A stretch of 64,000 bases of DNA from Ecdyonurus torrentis (taxonomy: Eukaryota > Arthropoda > Insecta > Ephemeroptera > Heptageniidae). This document shows, one piece after another, positions 1-13,439 of the stretch. The DNA lies in contig OX439132.1 in NCBI GenBank assembly GCA_949318235.1, positions 2,966,258 to 3,030,257 on the forward strand, in the 5' to 3' direction. Position numbers and translations under genes: made by a program. Below the pieces are notes generated by a model, which had not been told where the DNA came from, made no database searches, and worked only from the letters and a program-made list of their open reading frames with translations. How positions within the stretch are numbered: position 1 is the stretch's first letter; every line of letters begins with the position of its first letter.

Positions 1-298
1 TATTAAATATGCAGTTTTTGTATAGTGAAATATTGTAGAGCCGTCAACTATACGGCACTTTTGAGTTTTTTGTTTCAGCTTTCTTATGATGAAGTTTATT
101 TTTTATTATTTTCGCTGTTCACTTACTTTACATCCTAGAAGATAGGACTTACTGTTATATATATTATAACAATAGGTATCGGGACGGTAACCGGAGTACG
201 GCCGGCCGGTGGTTCAGTTCAAATAAATAATCAAAATAGGTTTTTTTTTATATATTGATTTATTTTTAATTTGCGTGGAAGTATCTATTCCTGGAACC

Positions 299-352
299 TT
301 TTCTTTTTTATCTGTTTTCCATTTCCTTTTTCTTTTTCTTTTCCTTTTCCTT

Positions 353-383
<31 letters not shown>

Positions 384-386
384 CTT
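299..386. repeat. Pyrimidine-rich low-complexity tract
   Basis: An uninterrupted C/T tract made of CTTTTT-like units runs into a long T run. Translated either way it gives only Phe/Leu or Lys/Arg strings, so the open frames across it are not genes. Confidence 0.9.
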
Positions 387-663
387 TCCTCCACACAATA
401 TTTTGTGATTTTCAAGCATATTTTTGCTGCTTTGTTTATACAACACGTGCAACATGTACTATATTTTCAGTAAATAATTATAAATAATTCGACTATAGTT
501 GTTTGTTCCAAGATATTTATTGAGTGTGCAGGTAACATTGAGATGCAGATGACAGATGACTATGTATGTACTAGAGTTCGAGCAGTCAGCAAACATTGCA
601 TGCATTAGTAAAATATCAAATCAATCATTTCTCACAACTAACTGGATTGTGTGTGATTGTCAC

Positions 664-897
664 AGGGACCGGATTTTCAGTTGCAAATGTCTTCTTGCGC
701 CTGCAAAAACAGCAGTTACTTTTCCTGCTGGACAACTTACTATCAATTTGTAAAATATTTCCTATCTACCTGTAATTTACCTCAAAATACTTGAAATGAA
801 CCAAAATTTATAAATATTTAGTAAATTGTTGTGCGGTACGAGGAGCAAGCAAACTTGCAGGCGCAAGCAGACATTGGCAACTGAAAATCCAGTCCCT
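664..897. repeat. Inverted repeat pair, likely small foldback element
   Basis: The arm at 664-707 (AGGGACCGGATTTTCAGTTG start) faces an arm at 854-897 that is its near reverse complement, including the shared GCGCCTGCAA. Arms are about 44 bp and the spacer about 146 bp. The termini are not sharply defined and I see no target duplication, so the family is unknown. A MITE remnant or two inverted copies of a short repeat would both fit. Confidence 0.65.
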
Positions 898-1384
898 AAA
901 TAACTGAGTGATGTCACATCGCAAGTAATTGTGCAATGTATATAAATAACTCTCGTCACATTTTTACATTGTATCTCTCAGTGTATCAAATTGTTTTTTC
1001 AGTGTAAATTGTGTGATACAGACTTGTCCAAGTATACGACCATATGATGTGAAGTACTGACATCACTACATATGAGAACTGAAGTACGTACATACATGTG
1101 ATTGCATGCAGTGTCGTATGTATGTATGTAGCTGCATTGTACTCAAAGTTCAAGTGAATGTCGCGGGGCAGGGTGAGGTCATCGCGGGTCACGTGATAAT
1201 GAGTGGCAAGGTCACGGATACAGCAGTTAGCAGATTTGACATGTTTGTTTGTTTATATATACGAGACAGATCATGCAAATACCACGGAGTGAAGAAATTA
1301 TGCTATCATATGTATTTATGTCATTATATAGCATAAATGTTGCTAAATTACAACAATTTAAATATAGTTCACAGTTCAAAATAT
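898..1384. other. AT-rich single-copy-looking stretch
   Basis: No open frame with coding character. There is a short GC-richer patch near 1160-1215 containing GAGGTCA and GGGTCACGTGA words. I see no splice-bounded exon here. Confidence 0.5.
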
Positions 1385-1820
1385 CTTTATTTGCAGTCTC
1401 CTAATCAAAATGCAATAACAAATAATAAATGTTTATGTTATAGGCTATTATAATGGCATTATCAACTTGCATACTATATAAAGCTACATAAGGGTACAAT
1501 TATGCTGGAATAATTATAATACAGTATAAATGGAGCTTATCGGTTTAGCGCGCGGGGTGACGCAGCTAATGGTCCCCTAATTTAACATTACGCTTATGGG
1601 AAAAACAGTTTTTTATTATTATTGTTATTATTTTTTTGAGAAAACTACTCCACCGATTCCGAAGAAATTTAAATGAGAAATACTAGACATACTTTAACGT
1701 TTTAAGTGACAGGATTTTTTTTTGAAGATTTTTTTAACCGATAACCTCTAATATGTTGTTGTGAATAAATTTTGCTGAAACTGGGCTAGCATAATTATTA
1801 CGTTGCTATTTTTGTCCGTA
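1385..1820 (-). mobile_element. Family A element interrupted by a family E element
   Basis: The right part (1755-1815) reads AATTTTGCTGAA...GCTAGCATAATTATTACG. It matches the end of the minus-oriented family A copy at 55.89-56.09 kb. The left part (1425-1529) carries AATTATGCTGGAATAATT-type sequence. A family E element at 1530-1748 sits between them, so E inserted into A. The outer left limit is approximate. No coding capacity is visible. Confidence 0.6.
1530..1748 (-). mobile_element. Family E short inverted-repeat element, copy 1
   Basis: The ends are ATGGAGCTTATCGGTTTA and the facing TTAACCGATAACCTC, giving terminal inverted repeats of about 15-18 bp. The interior contains CCCCTAATTTAACATTACGC and a facing CGTTTTAAGTG. 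It aligns, reverse-complemented, over its whole length with the copy at 32791-33006. About 219 bp and non-coding. The superfamily cannot be assigned from this sequence. Confidence 0.75.
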
Positions 1821-1990
1821 TATACACGGCTGTTGCATTGTGGTGGGACAAAAATGATCCATAACAACTTGGAGAGAAATGTGATAAGAGAAAGAAGAAG
1901 AAGAAAAGTAAAGTAGTGAAGTATTAATGCATTGAAACATTTAGAACTCAACAGCGGAGACTCAGATAAAAACGTAATTTTCTGCCATAG

Positions 1991-2355
1991 TAATATTTGA
2001 TATACCTATGATTACAAGAATGTAGCACTTGTACTTGCAGTGCACTATAGTGATATTTGATATACCTGTGATTACATATAGTAGTGCACTAGTATTCAAG
2101 TCTTCCGGATAGAAATGTCGTTGTAGAGGTTTTTTTGTGATGCGACCTTGAATCTTACCTGTTCTTTTCATAGAGCTCATAGTCGCATGGCAAAAAAACT
2201 ATACAACGACATTTCTATCCGGAAGAACTGATTTTATATTTGATATAATATCTACCTATGATTACAGTAGAACGTATTATAGTACTTGTACTTGCAGTGC
2301 ACTATAGTGATATTTGATATACCTGTGATTAAATGTAGCAGTGCAGCGTAGCACT
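1991..2355. repeat. Short tandem/direct repeats flanking a long hairpin
   Basis: The words GATATTTGATATACCT and TGATTACA, with GTACTTGCAGTGCACTATAG, occur twice on the left (1991-2100) and twice on the right (2236-2355). Between them lies the hairpin at 2101-2226. This looks like a small tandem array split by a foldback insertion. Confidence 0.7.
2101..2226. repeat. Long-arm hairpin (foldback/MITE-like)
   Basis: Arm 2101-2146 begins TCTTCCGGATAGAAATGTCG. Arm 2182-2226 ends with its complement CGACATTTCTATCCGGAAGA. The first 20 bp or so pair perfectly, the rest with a few mismatches, and the loop is about 35 bp. No open frame. A foldback transposon is the simplest explanation; a small-RNA hairpin cannot be excluded. 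Confidence 0.75.
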
Positions 2356-4350
2356 TGCACTACAGAAATAAGGTCGCTGCTGCCTCTTCTAATACACTTC
2401 ACAAATAAAAATCAATAATTATATTTCATCTTTATATTTCTCATTTTTTTATAACAATTCACCACTTGCATCACCACAAGATTTTCATAGTTGCAAAGTA
2501 TTGTTTACTTCATGCTTTTTGTTATGTGGAAAAGTAAATTTAGTCACTGCGTTTGCTGCAACAATGAAATAAATTCTTTATGATAAATACATGGAATGTA
2601 TTTAAATTTTAAATGTTGCGTTTCTATAAAAAAAAAAAAAAAAAAAAAAAAACTTCATTACATTATACATTTTAATGTGCTCTATTTTGTGCAATTATAT
2701 TTGCAGCAACGTTTTGTTAATACGTAATATCCTGTGTGTATACTTACATTGTAACAGTTTTACTGTGCAGTAAATAATTGGTATTCAGATATATTATGTA
2801 CAATTTTAATGTGTTTCTTAATGTAGTTTTTTATACATGCATTTTCTGCATACATTAAATGTTGCATTGAGTGCAGAGAAACTGCCCAAGATGATCCATT
2901 TGATCCTAATTGTTCATAATATGATTTTACATGCAAGATTTTTGTAATAATAAAACTAAAAGTAACATTTACCTATATAATATACTGTATATTCTTATAG
3001 GTATATATAAAAAAAAAAAAAAAAAAAAGCAGCGAGGTCTGATATTTCGAGTCCACCTTTAACTTTGATAGTTTAAATGTCGTAAAGCAGGCAGACAGGC
3101 AGGCAGGCGGGTATAGCATTGATCCGTGTAACGTCTGATTTTGTTGTAGTGAGGTTACACCATGTATGTGTGGAGATATTTTTAGATTTAGGTTTGATTA
3201 CATTTTTGCAATCATGTTATGTAACTCAATATAAAGCAACAATACACAAATTGTCCAGGGAGTGAATGAAACATACTGTATGGCTCTTCATACTTATATG
3301 TGGTAACATTTTAATTTGAAAATATATGACGAAAATATCAGCCATGGCTGAAAGCCTTATTACATAGGCTGTGGCTATGGCTGATATATTGATGCATGGC
3401 TTTGTTTGATTGTCACTGCGAGAGATTGCTGCAAAGTTTGTCATGTACTGAAACTACAGCAGATTTTTTTTTTTGTACTGAACTGAGAGAAACCAAAAAC
3501 CTACTCAATGTACTCCTTAGCAATGAACGTGATCAGATGTTTTTAACAAAGAAAAAATTTCGAAGCTGGCTTAAGAGTTAATTAGAGTTTATAGAACGAA
3601 CTTTAATATTTACATATTTAAAATATGTCGCAAATTTTACCTTTGAGATTTTATTAATTTTTTTAAAAAACAGTTTGATATTTTTATATTACAAAAATAA
3701 AAATGTTTCATTATTTTTTTTAAACGAGGCTGTTATCCGCGTCGTGATGTAAACGACGCAAAGTGCTAATGTGAGTGAGCTCGTCGGCGTAAGTAGTTTG
3801 GCTTGAGAGAGAGACAATCAGCGGAGTTCGCAGTTTTGGAGTGCTGTTAGCCTCTCTCTCTCAAGAGACACACAATTGCTCAACAGAACGTGCTTTACTT
3901 TAAAAAAAAAAAAAAAAAAAAAAAAAAGGTGTACGATGGCTAAAAATGCTCACTCAGTCACATAAACTATACACTACTGCAGGCTATGGTACAACAGTGT
4001 AACTATATGTATGTGACCCTACAGTATAGCTGGCTGGCTTACTGGTGCTTTGACTCCGCGGGATGTTACGCCTTGTTACCAATTTATATTTAATTTTGCA
4101 TAGTTTTACACACATTACATCCTCATATATAATTTACCCATCGCCGTCACCCATGCACTGCATGTATGTATGTGTATATATATGAGAGACAAAAAAACTT
4201 TAATAACAGAGAACAAAGTACAGTTTACAATTTTTTTTGAAAATATTCATAAAATAAAAGCAACAACAGTTTGATAAAATTGTGCATACTTGCGATATCA
4301 TGTGCTCTTTTGGGGAGTGTATTTTGTATAGGCAAGAGTGTACTTAAAAA
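2356..4350. other. AT-rich DNA with poly(A) runs, no gene seen
   Basis: Contains A runs at 2628-2652, about 3009-3028 and about 3902-3927, and a small inverted pair around GGCTGAAAGCC...GGCTGTGGCTATGGC near 3343-3380. The 3525-3600 segment (GATCAGATGTTTTTAACAAA, then TATAGAACGAACT) recurs at 5089-5150. No exon-like segment is convincing. Confidence 0.55.
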
Positions 4351-4720
4351 TAATAATTTACGTAATTTATGCAACTTTTAACATAATTATATGCAGAGAC
4401 GAAAAAAAAAACTATTTAATGATTATGCTAGCTCAATGCAGCAACATAACAACATAGCAACATAATTTATGCTATATTGTACAGTGATTATACTACATAA
4501 CATAATAGTTAACATGTTCAGCATAATTACTTATGTTATTACAAAATAACAACATTAATCTGCTTTACAAAATAGTTCAATGTAGCAACATAATGTATGT
4601 TCTTTATTTCCATATAATATGATGCTGATTATGTAATTATACAATAGGAATTATTCTGTGCAGCATAATTATTATACTGTATAATATTCAATATATAAAT
4701 CATTTTGTAATGTAATTATT
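4351..4720 (+). mobile_element. Family A element carrying about one satellite unit
   Basis: Starts near TTATGCTAGCTCAATGCAGC (4424). It holds a stretch (about 4480-4558) essentially identical to the 132-bp satellite monomer at 24.1-25.1 kb, followed by the start of a second unit (TTCAATGTAGCAACATAATG near 4577). The limits are approximate because the flanks diverge into AT-rich DNA. Confidence 0.65.
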
Positions 4721-5767
4721 AGAATTGTCCGTGAAAATTATGATTATTTAAATAAGTCAAAACTGTAAGACGTTTCGAGGACTAATAATTTATTTTCCTC
4801 CACGTTAAATATGATAGAAAGCAACCGAACTAGAACTGTATTCAGGAACCACAACAAAAGTGTTGCATATTGTAATTTTAGAGGAGGAGGATTTTTTTAT
4901 GACTATTTAATTTATGTAATAAAATTGTATTTTTTGAACTTTAAAATAAATTTGCATAAATAAACAACAAAATTATACATTTCAATGTCTTCAACAAAGC
5001 GATGTAGAGCATTGCTAACGAAGAAGTATATAACAATGATCAACCATATAATTATATAAACATAGTAAACAGATAATGACGTCATGATCAGATGTTTTTA
5101 ACAAAGGAAATGGCTCAAGAGTTGTGTGTAGTCTATAGAACGAACTGTAATGTGAGTGAGTGAACGTGTTTACATTTGTATGAAATCATATAGATGATGT
5201 TAGCTTTAATTAGCGACTTATTGTTGCTAGATTTACTTGAAATCTTCAGAACGGTATATGAACAAACTTAACAACACGATGAACTGCAGCTTTGGAAATA
5301 TCTGAAATTTTGACGGTAAAAAAAAAGAAAAAGAAATGATAAGAAATGAATGATAAACTGGCTGAAAAATTATTATAAAATAAAATACTCTTTTTTTTAT
5401 CGATTTTTCAAAATGTTGAGTTCAATGAGGCGTGAGGTGCTTACTGCAGCAGGAAATAAGGATTTTAGATTAGATTAGAAATTGGAGGGGAGGGGGGGAG
5501 GAGTGCATAAAAGAGAATTTGCTCAATGGAAAGTTGATGGTTTGATAATTGTTTTCTTCCCGTGTTTAATGGCATTGGTTTTCCCTATATTTAAGTCAGT
5601 TCGCAAGTTCGTATTGAGGTGCATTACATTTATACAAATGTGCTGTTAAAACTAAAATATTTCATATAGTTAAAAATTGAAGTGTAGTTTTATAGAAATA
5701 AATTAAATAAAAAGGAGCATATACATGCTTTTTTTTTTTTATAATGTCTAGTGAAGGAAAATTTTAA
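4721..5767. other. AT-rich DNA, nothing recognised
   Basis: The only patterned sequence is the partial repeat of the 3.5-kb segment at 5089-5150 and a G-rich run GGGGAGGGGGGGAGGAG near 5487-5503. No coding signal. Confidence 0.5.
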
Positions 5768-5813
5768 TTAAAGTAGTTTGAACGAGTTTTGATATTATTT
5801 AAACGCTGTTTTT

Positions 5814-6053
5814 GTGGTACCTATAGATTCCTTATTTCTTTACGCTCCTATTGATGCAATACAAAAAAATTTAGTTCGAAACGCACATAAAAATTTAGCC
5901 GCAAAGTCGAGCAGTTTCCTCATTCAGCATTGGTTAATGGCTGAAAAATCTATGCTCCCTCCTCAGGAGATCATTCATATTTCAGCGAAAGATGTATTTA
6001 TATGGACTCAAAAACAGATAAATAAGCTCTTTGATAAACAAAAAAACTTTTAA
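5814..6053 (+). other. Short open frame inside TTAA-bounded element
   Basis: It opens with GTG at 5814, not ATG. The encoded sequence (about MVPIDSLFLYAPIDAIQKN... with QHWLMAEKSMLPPQE in the middle) has a less biased composition than other frames here, so it may be a decayed fragment of a protein carried by the element. I do not recognise a domain. There is no promoter, splice or neighbour evidence that it is expressed. Confidence 0.2.
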
Positions 6054-6397
6054 AAGCTTTAAACTAAATTTGGTTCGAAACGCAATTAGAACTTTGTGAC
6101 TAAAAGAGATGAAAATGAGAATTTTTGGTTGACCAGTACTTTTAATTTAGTTCTGAATTCTACCGCTATCAGTGACGCTTGGCGCTGCAGTGGCCGAATC
6201 TTGACGATCGCGGGAGGAACGAGATATATACGTTAATTTAGCTAATAAATGTTAATAAAACTCTTGCAAATGTACTTAATATGTATTAACTTCATTATAG
6301 TTAATTAATAAATGTACTGAGAAGCAAAGAACAGTGTTGATTAGAAAATAGTTACAAAGAGCAATATATATATGAGCAGCCGGACTATTTATCATGA

Positions 6398-6470
6398 GCC
6401 AGAGTAGCACAGTTGGTAGAGCGCTGCTCATTGCACCACGAGGGTCAGAGGTTCGATACCAATTACGGTA
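6398..6470 (+). pseudogene. tRNA-like (SINE head or tRNA pseudogene)
   Basis: Contains a good polymerase III A box (TAGCACAGTTGG) and B box (GGTTCGATACC) at tRNA spacing, with TAGAGCG after the A box as in tRNAs. The T-stem has only about two good pairs and the anticodon stem and acceptor are poor, so it is not a functional tRNA. No CCA and no terminator run follow immediately. A tRNA-derived SINE head or a decayed tRNA are the options. Confidence 0.6.
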
Positions 6471-6670
6471 AAGTTTTTAATGATCAAATTTCAATTAACT
6501 GAGCGCCAAATTTCAAATAATTTAAAAATCAGCTGTTGTCAACCTCGTTCAAACTACTTTAAGTTGCACTTATGTCATTATAAGTTTATAACATAAAAAA
6601 TATTAATAAAGTTGTAACAACATAATTAATTATGTTAATTAGCATAATATTTATGCTTTGTTACATAGTT

Positions 6671-6788
6671 ATACCTAATGCAGGTGCAATATGCTACAAT
6701 AAAGTTGTGACTCACTTAGATTAAGTGATATTGTAGTTTACAACTACCTGTTTCAAATTAAAGAGTACCTATTGCTAAATACAGGATT
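6671..6788 (+). mobile_element. Family B hairpin element, copy 1
   Basis: GCAGGTGCAATATGCTACAA leads into CTACAATAAAGTTGTGACTCACTTA, which folds on TAAGTGATATTGTAG around a GAT loop. It ends with ACCTATTGCTAAATACAGGAT. It aligns along its whole length with 60531-60650 and more weakly with 61673-61790. Non-coding, about 118 bp. Confidence 0.7.
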
Positions 6789-7701
6789 CATGTGCCTGCC
6801 ATAGGAGGGCTTTTTTTTTCCCGTGTAGAGTTTTAATTATTATTAATTTGTCCGCGATTGCCTGTTTTACATTTACTTGCGAGTCATGGATCAAACCATG
6901 ATAGATAGTTCACAAAACATTATTGCTATATTTGCATAATATAATACATGTATAATATATTTATAATACTGTGATATTTGCAAGTGAACCAGGCAGGGAG
7001 GTAGGCGACAAAATCTAACTTTCAAAAGTTATTATAGCGTTTATTAAAAACATTTTCATATTTTATTTTTCTGCTTGGTGAAGTCAAAATATTTTGCTCA
7101 TGTCACCGACAAATCAATTTTCAATCTGTGACGTGATCTCTCTGCTGTGCTGTACCTATCTGTAGTGAACCTTAGCGTGCCCCTCTGCTAGCTTGCTGGC
7201 TTGCATGCGGGACAAACACAACAAGTATTGTCTCACTTTTACATTTTTGTCACTCAAATATATAGAAAATATCATTTATTGTTTATTTAACTTATTTATT
7301 TATTTACTTTATAGACTATCTCTGATCACATAATATTGTCACCTTACTATCATTTTTACAATCACTTTTTTTATCTGACCTTTTCTTTTCTTTTTTATTG
7401 AAACATGAAAAGACGTACCAGGCAGTACAACAACAACAATTTGCCTATTTACTGTACACACATATTTGATTGACTATATTATTATCTTATATATAGCATA
7501 TCGCCACACGCCACATCGACGTAATTTATCCTAGCTGCATTTATGTTTAGAACTAAAGATGCTAACGTCGTGGTCAAGGTGTCAAGTCCTCACAACGCCT
7601 TTATAAAGTTGATTATTATTATTATTAAATTAAACCAACACAATAATTAAGCTGTACAACAAAGTATTTATATGCTCAGGTAACATAGCAGTTTTGAAGT
7701 A
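6789..7701. other. AT-rich DNA, no gene seen
   Basis: A short GC-richer patch lies at about 7110-7215, including ACCTTAGCGTGCCCCTCTGC. No open frame or splice-bounded exon is convincing. The rest is AT-rich. Confidence 0.5.
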
Positions 7702-8532
7702 TAGCTCTGCCCAAAAGTTTAAGAACAGGGCAGCGGCGGCCGCTGCGTTTTCTCATAAAGATAACATAGTGTGGTTGCGGGTTGCCTGCCCGAGCCATAC
7801 GAAAATGCTGATAAAAGTTTGAGAAAGCCTTGATTAAGTGCTTATAAACATTTGATAGTAGTGTTTTTGTCTGATAATACATGGATAAAGGACTGATAGA
7901 GTTTGATAGAATTTTTTGAATCTAGGAGTAAAAACTGAAAAAAGTATGATAAATATATTATAAAGTATTGATAAAAGTTTGATAATTATAAATGACTGAT
8001 AAACGTTTGATTATTATTTTTTTTTTAAATTTCAAACATCTGATAAAAGTATGAATATATAAACTTAAAAATAAAATTTGAAATTTTTCAAAAGTCTGAT
8101 AAAAGTTTGATGACCTAACGGGAAATAAATTTGGAGGGGAACGCGAGGCGCCTCTTTTGGTAGACGAAACCGTTGAGGACTTAGAAAATTTTGGAGTGTA
8201 CAGCAGGAGCAGAGGTAGCAGGCAGTAGCACAAGTCAGCCAGAGCAGTATGCACGCACTTTGTTAGCGCTTACATATTTCAATTAAAACTAAGCAGCAAG
8301 AAGCTTCACCTACTTGTAAGAGGAGCTTCATGTGGTCATCATGTTAATATATAGGTAAGTTACAATAAAAAATGTTCACATTAATAATTATTTCAATATT
8401 TGTTGTAATTAATTGTATTTCATGTGTTACAGCTAGGAAACCAACTTGATCTCAAGCTGTTACGATTACCGATGTGTGCGACTCATCCGCTCCTATAATC
8501 CGATGCATCCTTTGAAAAATAAAGTTTTTTTC

Positions 8533-8564
8533 TCTTATTAATTGAAGAATATCAATTAATAAGA
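8533..8564. repeat. Small perfect hairpin
   Basis: TCTTATTAATTGA (8533-8545) pairs with TCAATTAATAAGA (8552-8564) around a 6-bp loop, inside the 7.7-9.06 kb element. Confidence 0.7.
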
Positions 8565-8657
8565 ATATTTTGTAATACAAGGCAAAATTGGCAACAATGT
8601 TATGACAAACATTGAAGTGGGTAGTGCTGGGTGGAATGTGGGATGAAGGGTACAGGA

Positions 8658-8686
8658 GGGAGGGAGGGGGAAGGGGGAGGGAAGGG
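8658..8686 (+). other. G-quadruplex-capable G-run cluster
   Basis: Five runs of three or more G are separated by 1-2 A (GGGAGGGAGGGGG, then AA, GGGGG, A, GGG, AA, GGG). This meets the usual G4 rule. No gene context is visible. Confidence 0.6.
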
Positions 8687-8833
8687 AAGAGAAAAATGCA
8701 TAATTATTTATCAGCTTTTTATCAGACATTTATCAGCTTTTTATCAGACATTTATCAGCTTTTTATCAGACATTTATCAGATTTTATTCAGTGTTTTATC
8801 AGCTTACAAGTCAAATTTCAATGTAAAATTTTA

Positions 8834-8883
8834 CATGTATAAGCATAGGAGAAACGAAAAAATTTGTCCTATGCTTATACATG
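8834..8883. repeat. 17-bp perfect stem hairpin
   Basis: CATGTATAAGCATAGGA (8834-8850) pairs perfectly with TCCTATGCTTATACATG (8867-8883), with a 16-bp A-rich loop. It lies between the two TATCAG arrays of the 7.7-9.06 kb element. Confidence 0.75.
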
Positions 8884-9058
8884 GTAATTTGACTGATAAA
8901 AGTTTGAAAAGTGTCGCATATAAGACTTTTATCAGACCTTTATACATATTTTATAATATCTTTATCAGTCAAAATTTATCAATGCTTTATAAATCATTTA
9001 TCAGACTTTTTGTGTATCACGGGTGTACAAATCGTTCTCAAACTTTTGGCCACAGCTG

Positions 9059-9784
9059 TACATATTATGTCCGCAGCTATATAAGAGGAGATTTCTTATT
9101 GACCCAGGCAGTTCATATTATCATAATATCTTATACTTGAATCATTGGTTCACACCATCCTTTTTTTTTTTTTTTTTTTTTTTTTTCTGATAATCGCTAT
9201 AACTGATTTTTTTTCCTCGCTCGTTTTATAATAGTGTATACAAAGTTTACAAAAAAAAAAAGTTGTTTACTGAGATAACAACATAATTGAGCAAGAAGGC
9301 AGTGATAGCAAACGATAACAAAATATGCAAAATCAACACAAAGCTTACAAATATGATCGTGTGTATGTGAATCAGTTTTTGAAGTACCATAAAATATAGA
9401 AAATAGCTAGCAAGGGTTCCGCTTTCATTTTGTTGATTTATTTAATTTAATTCCTTGCATGTCGAACAGACATTATTAAAGTTGATTTTTAAATCAAAAG
9501 TTTTCAACAGCAAAGATAATTATTGTAACAACAATCACAAATTTCAATTTATTTGGTTATTGATAAAACAAAAACAACAGCAGTAACTGTCACAAGTCAC
9601 GCAAATTTTAAATTTTTAAATAAAAAATCTTTACATTTTTAACTTATTTTGTTTCAAATACGAAGAAATATATTAAAAATAAATTTCTGTTTTATATTAA
9701 TAAATAAAATTTATATTTTTTATTATTAATAAATTCTTCGCAATAAAAATGATAACAGAATAAAAAGAAATTTCTTAAAAGGAA
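9059..9784. other. AT-rich DNA with T-run
   Basis: Contains a T run at about 9162-9186. No coding or RNA-gene signal. Confidence 0.5.
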
Positions 9785-9960
9785 TAGACCAGAGAAAAAC
9801 ATAAGCATTTATATCACAAAACACTTGATGGGATTTACATAAATAACATTAGTTTGTCTCAAAACCCAAGTGTAGCCTCGTAGCAGTGATCAGAATATTC
9901 GATTTATGCAACCCGCACAACATTTTCATACTAATTTTTGCATGTTTCTGACGTCATAAA
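9785..9960 (-). repeat. Family F dispersed repeat, copy 1
   Basis: The segment around CACAAAACACTTGATGGGAT...CTCAAAACCCAAGTGTAGCC matches the reverse complement of 25870-26045, including the spacing of internal words. Family identity unknown. Confidence 0.7.
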
Positions 9961-10549
9961 CCTGAATTTTCACTCAAATTGCATACTTTATACAGTATTT
10001 TCACGCTCTCTCGTCGGGCTACATTAATATTCTGGTAAAAAATTTCATCAGTTTTGAAGATCCCATTTCGTATTTATTCATTAAAAAGCACATGTTGTTT
10101 TATGTGGTCTATGGCTTTAAAAGGAAAAAAAAATAACAATAAGAGCAAAAGTGAAATAAAGCTGGAAATATAGAGAAAAGCTCGCATAAATACGCAATCC
10201 CTCGTCATGGTGTATTCCACGTGCAATGTATTTCAAATTACATTATTAACTGCCTGCATTCGATCATGCACATGAGTGCAGTCATAAATATAGATTAACT
10301 TTTACTGCATGTCTATACAATAATAAACTGAGTCAGAATTCTTTATTTCATGAGGTACTAAAATATATCGACGAAAAGAAAATGCGAAACATGTGCAATA
10401 TTTTGAAGGTTATTATAAACTTCATTATAACAAATATTTTTAAGTTCACGTAATTTTGTGCAACTCACTGAAGTTTGAAGCCTCGTATATGTGTGGTTTT
10501 TATGTGACGTAATATATCAATACACATATCAAAACATTAACCCACGTAG

Positions 10550-10925
10550 CCATACTTGATAGTTAAGGAAGGGTTGTATTTAGATTTAAATGGCTAAAAA
10601 GAAAACTTGCAAACTTTATGATGCCATTTGAAAGTTAATAGTAGCTATATGATAAAATTTCAGAATCCGTGACCATCAGATAAGAGAGAAAATAATTATT
10701 AAAATTAAAATGAACTCTTATGGGATTAAAACTTTAAAAAAACATAATTTTAAATCTAGCATGGAGATCCCCAATTTCTTTCTTTCTTTCTTTTTCCTTT
10801 TTTATTTTTTTTATTTTTTTTTTTCCCCCCAAATATTTGAGAATACCTTATCCTAATGTACCACTGTGCAAAATTTCATAATTTTCTTTGCTTACAACTT
10901 ATTAGTCCAATCTCGCTGCAGTAGC
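10550..10925 (+). repeat. Family G dispersed repeat, copy 1
   Basis: Shares TTATGGGATTAAA, GAGAGAAAATAATTATTAAA and TGCAAAATTTCATAATTTTC-type words in the same order with 19890-20225. Both copies have about the same spacing. Non-coding and diverged; identity unknown. Confidence 0.6.
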
Positions 10926-12116
<1,191 letters not shown>

Positions 12117-12258
12117 ATTAATTCAATATTTATGTATTACTAATTAATTATTGTATTTTTTTGTTCTTTTAATTCAAGTGATTTACAAGAGCAATGCTTG
12201 TTGTATATAATGTTGCTATCAAATGCCTGGAGCAATAAAATTATTTCTAAATTCTATC
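12117..12258 (+). mobile_element. LINE 3' tail, copy 1
   Basis: Matches the minus-strand tail at 34400-34600: TAATTAATTATT, then GAGCAATGCTTGTTG, TAATGTTGCTATCAA, TGCCTGGAGCAATAAAA and a decayed TTCTA repeat. The AATAAA close to a pentanucleotide tail is typical of CR1/L2-like LINE 3' ends. No reverse transcriptase frame is attached, so this is a 5'-truncated copy. Confidence 0.65.

Positions 12259-13439
<1,181 letters not shown>

Larger units (their letters stand above)
5768..6562. mobile_element. TTAA-bounded non-autonomous element with tRNA-like insert
   Basis: Bounded by TTAA at 5768-5771 and 6559-6562. Immediately inside are the perfect 15-bp inverted ends AGTAGTTTGAACGAG and CTCGTTCAAACTACT. 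TTAA duplication is the hallmark of piggyBac-type elements, though TTAA is common in AT-rich DNA and no transposase is present. The interior has a 79-codon open frame (5814-6053), a repeated TTTAGTTCGAAACGCA / TTTGGTTCGAAACGCA motif (near 5869 and 6068), and the tRNA-like segment at 6398-6470. Length is about 795 bp. Confidence 0.65.
7702..9058. mobile_element. 1.36-kb element with Tc-like ends and TATCAG repeat arrays
   Basis: The left end begins TAGCTCTGCCCAAAAGTTTA and the right end, reverse-complemented, CAGCTGTGGCCAAAAGTTTG. They match at 21 of 25 positions and both are flanked by TA (7700-7701 and 9059-9060), the target of Tc1/mariner-type elements. Just inside the left end are several TGATAAAAGTTTGA copies (about 7809, 7971, 7996, 8041, 8097). 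Inside the right end are many copies in the opposite orientation, including a 23-bp tandem TTTATCAGCTTTTTATCAG at 8706-8790. No transposase is visible, so it is non-autonomous. The 169-codon frame across the right array is repeat-driven. Confidence 0.7.

Noticed and set aside
6398..6470. Functional tRNA gene
   Set aside because: A and B boxes are good, but the T, anticodon and acceptor stems do not pair properly, so it is called a tRNA-like relic.
8706..8790. CRISPR-like short repeats TTTATCAG
   Set aside because: A 23-bp tandem repeat with no spacers, belonging to a transposon's subterminal array.
8631..9140. 169-codon open frame with repeated FYQTFISFLSDIYQ
   Set aside because: It begins without an ATG, follows the TATCAG tandem array of a non-autonomous transposon, crosses its right end at 9058, and shows no other protein character.
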